DNA of 64,000 nucleotides from Lunularia cruciata (lineage: Eukaryota; Streptophyta; Marchantiopsida; Lunulariales; Lunulariaceae), in NCBI GenBank assembly GCA_948567375.1, contig OX419763.1, positions 1,302,001-1,366,000 on the forward strand, read 5' to 3'. Both the position numbers and the translations under genes were made by a program. Below are positions 43,526 through 55,558 of the stretch, piece after piece. Numbering within the stretch: position 1 is the stretch's first letter; every line of letters starts with the position of its first letter. The notes beneath the pieces were generated by a model that worked only from the letters and a program-made list of their open reading frames with translations, was not told the origin of the DNA and searched no databases.

Positions 43526-45901
43526 GGAATTACAAGGCTCTTTAGTACAGCCTTGTAAGTTAAGAAGGATTGGGCAAACGGAAGGAAAGCAAATCTAGAA
43601 TATTGCACCAAAAGAGGAGGTCAAATCGAAAGGAGAAGCAAAGTCTACGTCAGAGGGGCTAGAGGAAGGAGAAGTGGAGTTAACCTTACAAAGTGAAGAA
43701 TCCAGTGAGGATAGTGAGAGAGAAGCCAAGGTGTAGAAAGATCAAGAAAAGGTGATTTCCCTATAAGAAGAAATTGAGCAGCATGATTGGAGAGAGGATT
43801 GTGGCCAAGTTGGAAATAGAAGAAGAAGAAGGATTGGTGGCCAAGCCAAGGTGAGTCATGCAAGAAGGAGAAAGTTTGATGGCAGCAGATCACATCATCA
43901 ATTTGGATGATGAGGAAACATTGAAAGTACAAAGATCTTGACTTTGTAGTAAAGCATCAGATTCAAAAGGGAAGAGCAAGATTGACAAAATCTCCAAAGA
44001 AAAGCTGGAGGAGGAGGAAGGGTATGAAGGAGTGGAGTACCTTTGAGATGTTTTATGTTTGCTATTGTTGTAGATGGAGAAGAAGAAGAAGGAGATGCAG
44101 AGTAAGCATTCCTAGGTAATGAATGTATTGCAATTGTTGGAGAGATTAGAATCTGAAAATCTGAAGTTGAGAGAGAGTATGACCAAAGGAGAGGAAGAAA
44201 GAGAAGTGTTGTGGGTAGATGCAACATTGTAGAAGAAGATAAATGAAATCTGCAAGAGAAGTTTTAAAAGCAAGGAAGAGAGTTAGTAATGAAAGTGAAG
44301 GAAGTCACGCAGGAGAGACTTTGGGTAGAAAAGTTACAAGCCGAGCAAAAAAATAGAAGGGAATTGGTTGAAGCTAAGGAGGAAGAGCTTGATGCATTTT
44401 GGCAGAAAGTAGAAGAGAAGAGAAAATAGAAGCCTGACAACATGAATTAACCAAGCACCATCAAGAAGAAGGGAGGTTGAGAGATCTTGTGAAGACATTA
44501 GAGGCAAAGATTGACCAATATGTGAAGGAGTTGGAGGATCACACAATGGAGTATGAAAATGAATTGAAAGTGATTAGAGCTATGATGGAGGAGAAAAGAT
44601 AGAAGAAGCGGTCAACCAAATCTATTGAAGAATTAATTGTAGAGATGAAGGTGAGATTAACCACTAAAGCCAAAGTAAGAATGGAGGAATAGAGGCTACA
44701 TGAATTGAGATAGCTTGTGCAGGAGATGAGGTGTAAGAATGCAAAGGATAAGGACTTGAATGCCTTGTTAATCAATCTCAAAACTTGGATGGATAGAAAG
44801 ATGTTAGATGTAAAGAATAATATGTCTATCAAGTTGGGTTTGGTTAGATTGGAATTAGACAATCTTTCGGATATTGTATGTGTCACACCCAAAGTAAGAG
44901 AGGTAGAGCTTTGGATTTGTCATTTGAGACTTTAGAGAAGAGTGGGTTGCAAGTAAGGATGTATATAGGTTACCCATGTCTTTGATTGTAGATCCCAGTG
45001 AAGACATGTTAGAATTGGTAGAAGAGTTAGTAATTGTAGAATCCGAAGTACATGAGGTGAGGGGACTTTCCTCAAGTTTAGAAGCCAAAGTAGAAGTAGA
45101 CATCGGATTGAAGTAGAAACAATTTTGAGATAGGAGGCGGTAGATATGAAGAGGTGCATTATCATTTTGGATTTGTAGGTTGGTAAATTTGTTAAGAATT
45201 GGTTTAGGAAGTTAGATAACTATTGAACGGCTTTTCCTATTTAAAGGAAGTATTTGTAGTGTTATGTTGTTTAGTATTCATATTCTTGAGAATGGATAAA
45301 GCAAACTGTTGATCTCAATACTCGTCGCTTGAGCTTAATTCCAAGTATCGACTCTGTGTGTGTGTTTGTGAGTGTTGGGAGAAATTCAAAGTGTAATTCT
45401 GAGTGTTAGATGTTGGATTCTACATCTCTGATTCCATTCTCTATGTTTGATTGTGAGTGGATGGGAATCAAAGCAATGCCTTGACAGATCTGAGAGGAAT
45501 TGTAGCATTGGTAGTATTTTGTAGTTGTGACTGCAGTGCTGAGTTGATATGAAGCAATTTTAATCAAGGAGGTTGTGCCTTCAATAGAGGGGTGAAATAC
45601 AATTCTGAAGTGAAATCATTTTGTAGCAAAGTAGCCATTTTGGGAGAGATTGAATGATCACAATCAAGATTGTTTGGAAAGATCTGAATGATTTGTGATT
45701 ATGGATGACAAATTCTTGTGACAAGATTGTGATCTAGTGCTTCTTACTCTCTCTCTTGGATGTGGTTTCTACTTGAGAGATTAAAGAAGAACTCAAGAAG
45801 AACCATGTTTGTTCCTATTTTACTTTGTATTTGAGCATTTCTGACTTGTATTTCTATGGGAATGAAATTACCACAAAAGTAATATTTGTCAAGTTGTCAC
45901 A
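43526..45901 (+). repeat. Lineage B LTR fragment 2, with a complete 3' end
   Basis: It begins within the acidic linker of the LTR gene and runs to the LTR terminus AAGTTGTCACA at 45,901, with a TATA-like box at 45,238-45,245. Minus-strand lineage B sequence follows directly. Confidence 0.74.
43610..45116 (+). pseudogene. LTR-borne coiled-coil gene, lineage B, fragment 2
   Basis: It reads an acidic linker (EGEVELTLQSEESSEDSE near 43,665), a coiled coil with several stops, and a C-terminal part ending before TAG 45,114-45,116. It has lost the N-terminal block and is heavily decayed. Confidence 0.68.
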
Positions 45902-47911
45902 ACTATCTTCTCCTTACTTCTCTCCACTTCCAACTTGTTCTGATACATTGTCAACTTATCTTCAAACTTTGCTTTTGGCACTTCCTTCTCTTCCACATAT
46001 TGGACTAGTTGGGCTTCTTAACTTCTGATCAAACCCTGCAATATGTCTTCTTCCCAATCTTTAACAATCAGCTCTTGTCACCAGGCTTGATCCTTCTCCA
46101 CTACACTCTTCCTTAGACTGTCCAGCTCTTGCTCCATTACTGTTGTGATTGCCTTCAAGGGTATGCTTTCTAACCTCACATCAGCAACCTCACTTTTCAT
46201 CTTCTCAAAAAATAACTTATGCTCATTCAACTCTTGACCATGCTTCAAGAATTTCTCCTTTAAGGTCTCAAAACTCTTCTCTTGAAGAATTGCTTCATTC
46301 TTAAGTTCTTTGGCTTCCTTTGCTCCTTGGGTTAGCTTACTCGTCAACTCTGAAGTCTCTTCACTCAAGTACCTCACTACTTGTAGCTCATCCCTTACTT
46401 TAGGATGGTCCTTCTTCAACTCCCCTTTCTTTCTCTGGAGTTGCATCTACAAAGTACAAAATGATCTTCATAGGATAGTTGACTCTATCATATCCTCCTT
46501 CGTCATCTTCCTTGTCTTTGTGTTTGGTCAGCAGTTCTTTGGCTGGTGCTTTACTACAAAGATTTGATCTTTGTACCTTCAATGTTACTCCATCCAATCT
46601 TTCATCTTTCATCTTCTTCTCCTTCCACTTTTCTTGGCCCTAAAACTATAGCTTGAGCACTCCTCTTCAATATTGCTGCCCTTGGAAATGCCAAGGCAGT
46701 CTCTTCTACTTGTTCATCTTCTAGCTCAACCGTAGGTAACTCTAGGCAAGGATTATCTTCCCTCCATGCGGTTGATCGCCTCATGGAACTCCCATTCTTC
46801 TTCTTCAACAACCTCTTACCCCTACTGCTGAACTTCAAGTTCCCCCTCACTGTTGCTGCTAGACTCCCCACTATGTAGAGTAGACTCTTCTTTGCTCCTA
46901 AGTTTTCACACCTTGACTCGGTTTCTCCTTCCGATTCTTCTTCCAATGATGGGTCCTTCACTACTACCAGCAATGGCTTTGGATTCAGCCTTCTATAGCT
47001 GTATTGGAAATATTCTTTCTTTGGGTCTACTTCTCTTTCTTGGCCTAGGGATGTCCACCAACACTATCTTCTCCTTCATGCTCTTGAGGTAGTGGTCATC
47101 GCCTTCACGGACTTGCTTGATGCAGTATTGCTCATCTTCATGTGCTTCTCTTTGTAAATCAAGGTGAAAGTAGGACACCATCTTCCCTCTCTCCTCCAAG
47201 CTGAGTAATTTTAATCCAAAGTAAAAGTGGGCTACAAAGGGTACAAAGTAGGGGGCGGCATATCCATTCTCCAACTGGTTAATCATCTGCCCTACGTGCT
47301 GGTGCAAACACTTTGCCCAATCTATCGCCTCTCTTGCAAACATCTAATGAAAGAACACCACCTACTGCATTGTTTCATGGGTGGTTTGCTCTAGCTTAAA
47401 TATGGCCATCAGCGCATTGACTAACCCACTTTGTATTGGATCTCTATACCTATCCACCTTGTATCTATTCTTGGTTTGAGGTACACTAGATGAATTCTTC
47501 ACCCTGGTGGTTTCTTGTAAAGAATCACACTTTTGATAGAAGGTGACTCCTTCTACTTCCCCTACTTCACTTCCCAAGGCTTATCTCCAATCCAATTCAA
47601 TCCATCAAGCCAGATTCCTCTCTTCCCTTCTATCTTAGGTCCATCCTTGTAATCATTGGCAACAACTTTTGCCATAACCTTGGAAAGCTCAAATTCCAAT
47701 TCCATGCCAAAAAGGTGATACAAAGTCTACTCAAGACTTTGATCCTTACCACTACATCTAAGCAATGAATCACAAGTCCCCTCACCACATTCTTCTTACT
47801 TGTCCTCTACGGCATTGTGTGTTTCCTCACGCTCGGTAATTGAAAGATCAAACCTGAGATCCTAACTCCTTTGGGACAGCTATTGAGAAGCATAGGATAA
47901 TGTCATGACAT
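45902..47911 (-). pseudogene. LTR-borne coiled-coil gene, lineage B, minus strand
   Basis: The start aligned with lineage B is ATG 47,911 (MS, then TGA, then HYP). The conserved block is open at 46,993-47,343 (AIDWAKCLHQHVGQMI; YFVPFVAHFYFGLKLLSLEE), the acidic linker at 46,602-46,973, and part of the coiled coil at 46,078-46,446. The C-terminal 150 or so codons are missing where it abuts the plus-strand LTR end at 45,901. Stops and frameshifts separate the pieces. Confidence 0.74.
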
Positions 47912-48190
47912 CTCAAAACTCCTTGACAAAGTCTCAATCTTATAGTCTTGTGCTGATTGGTCATTCTTTAGTTGATCTTCATTTGACATGCCAATTTTGC
48001 ATGCTTGTTTTCTATCACTCTCAATGTCATCTTGATCTTGAGGTAGTCACTTCCTTTACCCATAATTTCTTGATTGGCTAGGCCTAAGAAAAAGTTGTTA
48101 TAAGTTCTTTGGATTAGGTAACATATCCTGATACAAACTCCTTTGACTTTGGGTCCATACTTTCATCGGTCCAACCCAAGTCCTTTTGAC
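45902..48190 (-). repeat. Lineage B LTR fragment, minus strand
   Basis: It reads the LTR gene (45,902-47,911), a TATA box (47,938-47,944 on the minus strand) and some U3 leader sequence to about 48,190. It forms a large inverted repeat with the plus-strand lineage B copies to its left. Confidence 0.72.
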
Positions 48191-48194
48191 TTTG

Positions 48195-48413
48195 ACGAAG
48201 TAAAGTAACAATTTAGTTCTTCTTGGTTGCGTCTTTAATCTCTCAGGTAGAAACCACACCCAGAAAAGAGTAACAAGCACTGACTCGCAGTCTTGTCACG
48301 AATTAACACTCTTTAATCACAACTCCATCAAATCTTTCCAAACAATCTTGATTGTGATGATTCAGGCTCTCCCAAAAAACGGCACTTCACTGCAAAACGA
48401 CTTTGCCTTAGAC
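48195..48413 (-). repeat. LTR U5 fragment, minus strand
   Basis: It matches a piece of U5 found in all LTRs (CTCTCAGGTAGAAACCACAC; GTGATGATTCAGGCTCTCCC), without the terminal TGTCACA. Confidence 0.75.
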
Positions 48414-48419
48414 TTTGCC

Positions 48420-48590
48420 TTGGCCCCTCCGGACAATCACTCATAGCTACTTTTGCCATGAACCCTGGAAAACTCAAATTCCAATTCCAAGCTAGAAAAG
48501 TAATTCAAAGTCTACTCAAAACTTCAATCCTTGCTATTACATCTAGCCTCCAAATCATAGGATTTCTCATGTGAAGGACTGTTCTTCTCA
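48420..48590 (-). pseudogene. LTR-borne gene N-terminal fragment, minus strand
   Basis: The reverse complement reads the conserved FLAWNWNLSFPGFMAK region and the arginine- and leucine-rich stretch before it. It is joined to U5 sequence at about 48,415 and stops just before E3. Confidence 0.65.
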
Positions 48591-48990
48591 TCCCTCATTG
48601 GCTGTGAGTGTGGTGCCCACATTTTTTTTTCCAAAATAAAGGAGGAGAAGTGTATAGAGAAGTTGGATTGCGCCTGTATGGCCAAAGAAGGCAAAGAAAA
48701 GAGTCTTCAGGATGAAACCCAAAGTAAAGTGACTTCGGGTCATAAGGTAAAGTACTCAGAAATGCCCTATCAGCATACAACCCAAAGTAAATTGTCTTTG
48801 TATCGGGGGGAGCTCAACCCGAGGCAAAGATAGTCTAACAACCTTTTGTCGGGGCAAGAAACTCAAGAAGGGGCCGTTTAGAAATTGGCGGCCCATACGC
48901 GCGAAGGTTGATTGACAGTGATAGGTGCATGCCAGAGGTGTGATTTCTTGGTAGAAAATCAAAGTGACGAACAACGAAGAAGTGCAACTC

Positions 48991-48998
48991 TATAAAAA
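48991..48998 (+). promoter_or_regulatory. TATA box upstream of the LTR gene, E3 5' LTR
   Basis: TATAAAAA lies 27 bp before the ATG at 49,018, conserved with 60,873-60,880 in the 3' LTR. Confidence 0.58.
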
Positions 48999-49017
48999 TT
49001 GAGCTTGCAATGACGAA

Positions 49018-51070
49018 ATGTCGAGTAATTTTCCTTTGCCATTGAGAAGTCGTCTTGCAGGTGATCGGGGAAAAGGAAATAGAGTTGGACTCGTGTTAGT
49101 GCGCAAGGGAGAAGTCACGAGAGTGAAATTGAGACAGAGTGAGAAGGTAGAAGAGATGGGAGGAGGGAAGAAGACTCCAACTTCGCAGTGAGAAATCATG
49201 TGATTCGGAGGTTAGACGTAATAGCAAGGATCGAAGTCTTGAGCCAACTTTGGATCATCTTTCTGGCATGGAACTGAAATGTAAGCTTTCCAGGATTCAC
49301 AACAGAAATCATCGAGAGTAAGTGTCTCAATGGACCCGAGGAAGAAGGGAAGAGAGGAAATCCGGCTCGCTGGACAGAGTCGGATTGGAGACTGGTACTC
49401 GGGAAGGAGGCAGGCTTAGAGCAGGGAGCCACGTTCTTGGGGAAGGGAGAGATAGCTCAAGAAACTCAGGAAGTGAGGCGCTTTCTCTTTGAAGAGAACG
49501 AAGAATGGGTATAAGGTTGAGAGTTACAAGGATCCAGTGAAGAGAGGGATGGTGAGTGCTCTCATGGCAATCTTGAAGCCAGAGAGAACAACTTATGTGA
49601 TGAAACACCAAGCGGTGTTCTTCCATAAATTGTTTGCAGGAGAGCCTATTAATTGGGCAAGGTGCTTCCATGGGAGGACGAGACAAATGGTGTGGAATTT
49701 GCGGGATAAGTCGCCTCCACACTACATTGTGCCGTTTGCAGCACATTTCTACCTCGGGTTGAATTTGCTCAATTTGGCAGAGCAAAGAAAAATGGTGTCT
49801 CACTTCCATCTGGACTTGAGAAGAGAAGTTGACGTGGAGGAGCAGCAGTACATTCTCAAAATCCAAAGCACGGATGATTACTACACAAAGACGGGTAAGA
49901 GCGTGCAAATAGAAGCGAGTACTCCCCTGACAAAGAAGAGAGATCGGCAAGGTGATGCCAAAGATATCAAGAAACCTCAGAAGACGCTAAGAGGCAACCC
50001 GAGGTGAGGCATGGTGGTAATTGAGTCAAAGGATGAAGACTCAGAAGGAGATGCCAAGCTCAAAACGGAAGACTCAAAACACGAGGAGGAGCCTGAGCTA
50101 ACGTTGCAGAGCGGAGATACGAGCAGCAATAGTGATGAAGGGGGAGAGATGACATCGGTATAAGCGGCTGATGAATACAAAGAAGAAGAAGTGCATGCCG
50201 AGATGGAAGCCGAAGACAACACACAGTTGGAGGACGAAGTAACTGTGCCCAAGGAAAAGAAGATTGCATTACAGCAAGGAGTTTGCTCAAGACATAAGGC
50301 AAAGTGTGAAGCGGGGCCAAGTAAAGCAAAGGAAGAGGTAGGAGAAAGCTCGGGGAGTGAGGCATCAATCCCGATACGAAGATTACAGAGGAGAAGGCAA
50401 GTATCGGGTGAAGAAGGGGTAAGGAAGGAGATTTCTATGCACGAAGAAGTAGGTGCAAGAAATGGAGTGGAGTACCTGCAGGAAATTGTGTGTCCATTGT
50501 TGGTAAGGTTGGAGACAAGAAGAGGGAGATGCAGTCGACATGTCCGGAGGTGACGATTGTGTTGCAGGTATTACCGCGATTAGAAGAAGAGAACTCGGAG
50601 TTGAAGAAGAGTGTAACCCGAGGTGAGGAGGAAAGGGAAGTACTGTGAGCGGAGGCAGTAGAGAGAAGTCAGGTAATTGAAGACCTGAAGAGAGAAGTGA
50701 GCTATCAAGAGGATCTTGCGAGGAAGAGTGACATAGCAAGGGAGAGACAAGTAGCAGAATACAAAATCTTGAAGCAGCAGTTTGCTAATTCATGATTAGA
50801 AATTATTCATGCTATGGCAAGGGTAGCAGAGAAAGAGCAAGAGCTTGATAGAGTGATGGAGAGTATGGAAGAGAAGAAGCAACTCAGGCAACAAGAATTG
50901 GCGACACAATATAGAGAAGAAGAGAGGTTGAGAGAGTTACTTCGTAATCAGGAGGAGAAAGTTGTACAGAAGGAGAAGGAGAAGGAGACGGTGGAAGCCG
51001 AGTTCAAAGCAGAGTTGGCGATGTACAAAGAGGACTGGCTTGCAGATCGAGAGCGAGAGAGGAAGATGTA
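49018..51070 (+). pseudogene. LTR-borne coiled-coil gene, lineage A, E3 5' LTR, first copy (C-terminus cut)
   Basis: ATG 49,018 (MSSNFPLPLRSRLAGDRG) is followed by a 1-bp loss near 49,174, a TGG to TGA change near 49,275 and a 2-bp loss at about 49,478, which shifts the frame. The conserved block is then open at 49,489-50,007 (INWARCFHGRTRQMVWNL; PPHYIVPFAAHFYLGLNLLN). The acidic linker (50,040-50,250), a region to 50,553 and coiled-coil heptads (50,814-51,071) follow with stops between them. The copy ends at DRERERKM where foreign sequence begins. Confidence 0.8.
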
Positions 51071-52730
51071 GAGAGTTTAGGGTACACTCCTTTGAGTTGA
51101 GTACTCAATGGCTTAGGATACTTGTGTGACATTTCAAAATCCCCTTGATGAAGTCTCAATTTTATAGTTCTTTGATGTGTTGTCATTCCTCCATCACTCT
51201 TCACTGAAAATCAATCACACATTTTGGATGAGTTCCTCCAAGCATTGTCAAGTTTAGCCACTTGTGCCTTAGTTTTTTTCTTGCTTGTACTTTCTTGGTT
51301 GATAGACCCAAAAGAAAGTTGTTATAATGTCTTTGCATTGAGTTGATCACCATGAGGTGAAGTTTCCTCACTTCTGATTTCTCTGTGACAAGTCTGATCC
51401 AAGTTCTTCTTTCTTGACACAACGTAAATTTATTGTAGGTTCAACCCATAGACACAACTCTCCTTCTTTTGTTGCCATTTTGGTTCAATACAACTTCAAC
51501 TATACACTTCTTCTTCAAAATATAAAAAACCAAAAAAACCATGGGTACCACGTATTGCATTTAATGTACAAAAATCTTGGCACACTAAAATCTCCCCCGT
51601 CTTCTTCTTTGGACAATAATAATGGTAGAAACCAATTCAGTGCTCAAGACTAGAAAATTTATCTTGGCTTCCAAGTACTTGTTGATTTCATCTTTCAATA
51701 AAAGTGAGTACTTCAAGTTCAAGCAATATTGTCTCTGCCAAATTTGGATTGTATCTTCAAGAAGATCAATCAGATGTTCCCCAAATTGTCTATGAGTTCT
51801 TGGCATTTGATCAATAGACCAGGATAGTACATATTGGTACTCAATAAACAAGGTGGTGTATCCTACCTGCTTGTCCAAAGTAATTGTTTTTGATAGTTTC
51901 AAAAATTTTGCCTTTGGATAATATTACATCTTGATAGTCATCAGGGTTGATGACTCCTTCAACATCTAACAAGATCTAGGTGAGACTTACATTGTCTCTT
52001 ATATCTAACATCTTCCTATCTATACAATCTCTCAAACAAATCAAAAGATTATTCAGATTGACATTCTTTGCCTTCCTCTTCCTTGTCTCTTGCACTAGCA
52101 ACTTCAATTTGTGCAATCTTGCCTCCTCCAACTTGACTTTGGTGTCAGTACTCAACATCACCTTCAACTCCACAATTACTTCTTCTACTAAATCCATCTC
52201 CATCCTTGAAACTATCTTCTCCTTACTTCTCTCTACTTCCAACTTGTTCTAGTACATCATCAACTCGTCCTCAATTCTGCTTTTAATGCTTCCTTTTCCT
52301 CAGCATAATGGACTAGTTGAGCTTCTATGCTTCTGATCAAACCGTGCAATCTATCTTCCTCCCAATGTCTAATAGTCAATTCTTGTTGCTAGGCTTCATC
52401 CTTCTCCATTGCACTCTTTCTCAAACTCTCTAGCTCTTGCTCCATCACTACTACAATTGCCTTCAAGTGTATGATTTCCAACCTTGCACCAATGACTTCA
52501 CTCTTCATCTTCTTGAATGACACCTTCTGCTCCTTCAACTCTTCACTACATTTCAAGAAGTTCTCCTACAAGGTATTAAAACTCTTCTTCCAAAGAATTG
52601 CCTCATCTTGGAGTTCTTTGGCTCCCTTCTCTCCTTGGATTAGCTTACTCCTTAACTTTGAGGTCTCTTCAATCAAGGACCTCACTACTTGTAGCTCATC
52701 CTTCACTTCAGGATGATCCACAAGTTTAGG
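51071..52730 (-). other. Minus-strand mosaic inside the E3 5' LTR: LTR start, pol leader and LTR gene pieces
   Basis: Read on the minus strand: LTR gene C-terminal half, lineage B-like (52,729-51,976; LVQETRKRKAKNVNLNNLL), then a gag-pol junction piece with the reverse transcriptase leader (51,902-51,585; FGEHLIDLLEDTIQIWQRQY), then an LTR start (about 51,552, GTGGTACCCATGG) with its own TATA (51,160-51,166) and LTR gene start (ATG 51,132, MSHKYPKPLSTQ). This pol version differs from E1-E3, so a further subfamily exists in the genome. The piece from 51,597 rightward recurs at 61,878-63,002. Confidence 0.78.
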
Positions 52731-54677
52731 AGAGCCTATTAATTGGGCAAGGTGCTTCCATGGGAGGACGAGATAGATGGTGTGGAATTTGCGGGATAAG
52801 TCACCTCCACACTACATCGTGCCGTTTGTAGCACATTTCTACCTCAGGTTGAATTTGCTGAATTTGGTGGAGCAAAGCAAAATTGTGTCTCACTTCCATC
52901 CCGACTTGAGAAGAGAAGTCGACATGGAGGAGCAGTAGTACATTCTCCAAATCCAAAGCACAGATGATAACTACACGAAGAAGGGTAAGAGCGCGGAGAT
53001 AGAAGCAAGTACTCCCCCGACGAAGAAGAGAGGTCGGCAAGGTGACACCGGAGATATCAAGAAACCCCGGAAGACGCGTAGAGGTAACCCGAGGCAAGGT
53101 ATGGTGGTAATTGAGTCGGAGGATGAAGACTCAGAAGGAGATGCCAAGCTCAAAACGGAAGACTCAGAACACAAGGAGGAGCCTGAGCTAACGTTGCAGA
53201 GCGGAGATACAAGCAGTGATAGTGATGAAGGGGGAGAGATGACATCGGTACCAGCGGCTGACGAATATGAAGAAGAAGAAGTGCACGCCGAGATGGAAGC
53301 CGAAGACAACACACAGTTGGATGACAAAGTAACTGTGCCCGAGGAAAAGAAGATAGCAGTATAGCAAGGAGTTTGCTCAAGACGTAAGGCAAAGTGTGAA
53401 GCGGGGCCGAGTAAAGCAAAGGAAGAGGTAGGAGAAAGCTTGGGGAGTGAGGCATCAATCCCGATACAAAGACTGCAGAGGAGAAGGCGAGTATTGGGTG
53501 AAGAAGAGGTAAGGAAGGAGATTTCTATGCTCAAAGAAGTAGGTGCAAGAAATGGAGTGGAGTACCTACAGGAAATTTTGTGTCCATTGTTGGTAAGGTT
53601 GGAGCACAAGAAGAGGGAGATGCAGTCGACATGTCCGGAGGTGACGATTATGTTGCGCGATTAGAAGAAGAGAACTCGGAGTTGAAGAAGAGTGTAACCC
53701 AAGGTGAGGAGGAAAGGGAAGTACTGCGAGCGAAGGCAATAGAGAGAAGTCAGGTAATTGAAGACCTGAAGAGAGAAGTGAGCTATCGAGAGGATCTTGT
53801 GAGGAAGAGTGACATAGCAAGGGAGAGACAAGTAGCAGAATACAAAATCTTGAAGCAGCAGTTTGCTGATTCACGATTAGAAATTATCCATGCTATGGCG
53901 AGGGTAGCAGAAAAAGAGCAAGAGCTCGATAGAATGATGGAGAGTATGGAAGAGAAGAAGCAAATTTGGCAACGAGAATTGGTGACACGATACAGAGAAG
54001 AAGAGAGGTTGAGAGAGTTACTTCATAATCAAGAGGAGAAAGTTGTACAGAAGGAGAAGGAGAAGGAGAAGGAGACGGTGAAAGCCGAGTTCAAAGTAGA
54101 GTTGGCGATGTACTGAGAGGACTGGCTTGCAGATCAAGAGCGAGAGAGGAAGATGTGGTTGGAGCCATTGAAGGAGATTGTCCTCAGGATAAACGCGATG
54201 TTGAGTACAAAGGCTAGCGTTCGAATTGAAGAAACGCGACTGCACGAGTTGAAGTTGTTGTTGCAGGAGACGAGGCGAAGATAGGCAAAAGACACTGATA
54301 TGAACGCTTTGTTGATTAAGTTAAGAACTTGTGTAGACATAAAGATATTAGAAGTAGAGGACAACATTTCAATCAGATTAGACTTAGTGAAAATAGAGAT
54401 AGAGAAGCTTTGGAGGGATATTAGAGCAAAACCCGAAGTAGATAACATAGGAGTACAAATGTCTTCGGAGTTACCAGTGGAGACATTAGAGACAAGTGGG
54501 TCAGGAGATAAGAAATTAGATAGAGTACCCACTAGTGGAATTTCAGATCAAGAAAGAGAATTGTTGGATCTAGTAGAAGAAGTCAAAGATATGAAACCCG
54601 AGGAAAGAGTAGTAGGAAGTAAATTTACTTTGTGTTCAGGTTTGAAAGCCGATGATGAAGTAGACATCCGATTGTAG
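52731..54677 (+). pseudogene. LTR-borne coiled-coil gene, lineage A, E3 5' LTR, second copy (N-terminus missing)
   Basis: It begins at GEPINWARCFHGRTR, inside the conserved block, and runs to TAG at 54,675-54,677. TAG replaces a glutamine codon near 52,771, 52,936 and 53,361. Long open pieces lie at 53,101-53,364 (acidic linker), 53,440-53,664 and 53,580-54,116 (coiled coil; a frameshift is crossed by a small deletion near 53,655). The C-terminal part is at 54,300-54,677. It lies about 120 bp before the second TATA-like box (54,799). Confidence 0.8.
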
Positions 54678-54798
54678 TAGAAACAGATTTGAGATTTGAA
54701 GGGGCAGATATGAAGAGGTGCATTGTCATTTCGGATGTGCAGGTTAAAAGAGTTGTTGTAGAACGGTATAGTTGTTAGATAATTGTTGATTGCTTCAC

Positions 54799-54806
54799 TA
54801 TTTAAG
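54799..54806 (+). promoter_or_regulatory. TATA-like box of the E3 5' LTR (genomic RNA promoter)
   Basis: TATTTAAG followed by AGTGGCATTCGCAG, about 670 bp before the LTR end. Confidence 0.6.
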
Positions 54807-55482
54807 AGTGGCATTCGCAGTCAATTGTTGTTCAATGCTCATTATTTCTGAAAATAGATAAAGTGAAGTGCTGTGAAGCAGTGCTCGTTGCTTGAGCTTG
54901 ATTCCAAGTATCTGCTTTGTTTTGTGTTTGTGAGTGTTTGGAGAAATTCAAAGTGCAAGTCAGTGTGTTTGTTGGATGTTGGATTCCAGAGCCTTCATCT
55001 TCATTCTGTGTGTTTGATCCTGAGTGAAGTGCAATTGAAGCAATGCCTTGACAGATGTGAGAGGAATTGTAGTGTTGGTAGTATTCTGCATTTGTGAGTG
55101 CAGTGCGAGGTTGATGTGAAGCAATTTCAATCGAGAAAGTTGTGCCTTCAGTGGAGGGGTGGAACACAATTCTGAGGCAAAGTCGTTTTGTAGTGAAGTG
55201 CCATTTCCGAGAGAGCCTGAATCATCACAATCAAGATTATTTGGAAAGATTTGATGGAGTTGTGATTAAGAAGTGTTAATTCGTGACAAGACTACAAATC
55301 AGTGCTTGTTACTCTCTTCTGGGTGTGGTTTCTACCTGAGAGACTAAAGATGCAACCAAGAAGAAATGCAATTATTACTTTGACTTTGTATTTGACCAAT
55401 TTTGACTCGTATCTCTGCGGGAACAAACTTTACTTACCCGATTACCGCAAAAGTGATATTTGCCGGGTTGTCCCATGATTTG

Positions 55483-55500
55483 TGGCGCCGCTGCTGGGGA
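55483..55500 (+). promoter_or_regulatory. Primer-binding site of E3 (tRNA-Asp type)
   Basis: TGGCGCCGCTGCTGGGGA lies 7 bp after the LTR end. It is the closest of the four sites in this window to the plant tRNA-Asp complement, with two differences. Confidence 0.88.
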
Positions 55501-55558
55501 TATAAATCTCCGAAGTGGAAGGATACGAAGCCAAATTGGAAACTGGGTATCAACGCAA

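Larger units (their letters stand above)
48609..55475 (+). repeat. 5' LTR of E3 (6.9 kb, rearranged lineage A)
   Basis: It runs from TGTGGTGCCCACA to GGGTTGTCCCA. About 1.66 kb of minus-strand mosaic sequence (51,071-52,730) is embedded. After it the LTR restarts inside the gene, so about 1.4 kb (from GEPINWARCF to DRERERKM) is present twice, at 49,640-51,070 and 52,731-54,155. A TATA-like box is at 54,799-54,806. Confidence 0.9.
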
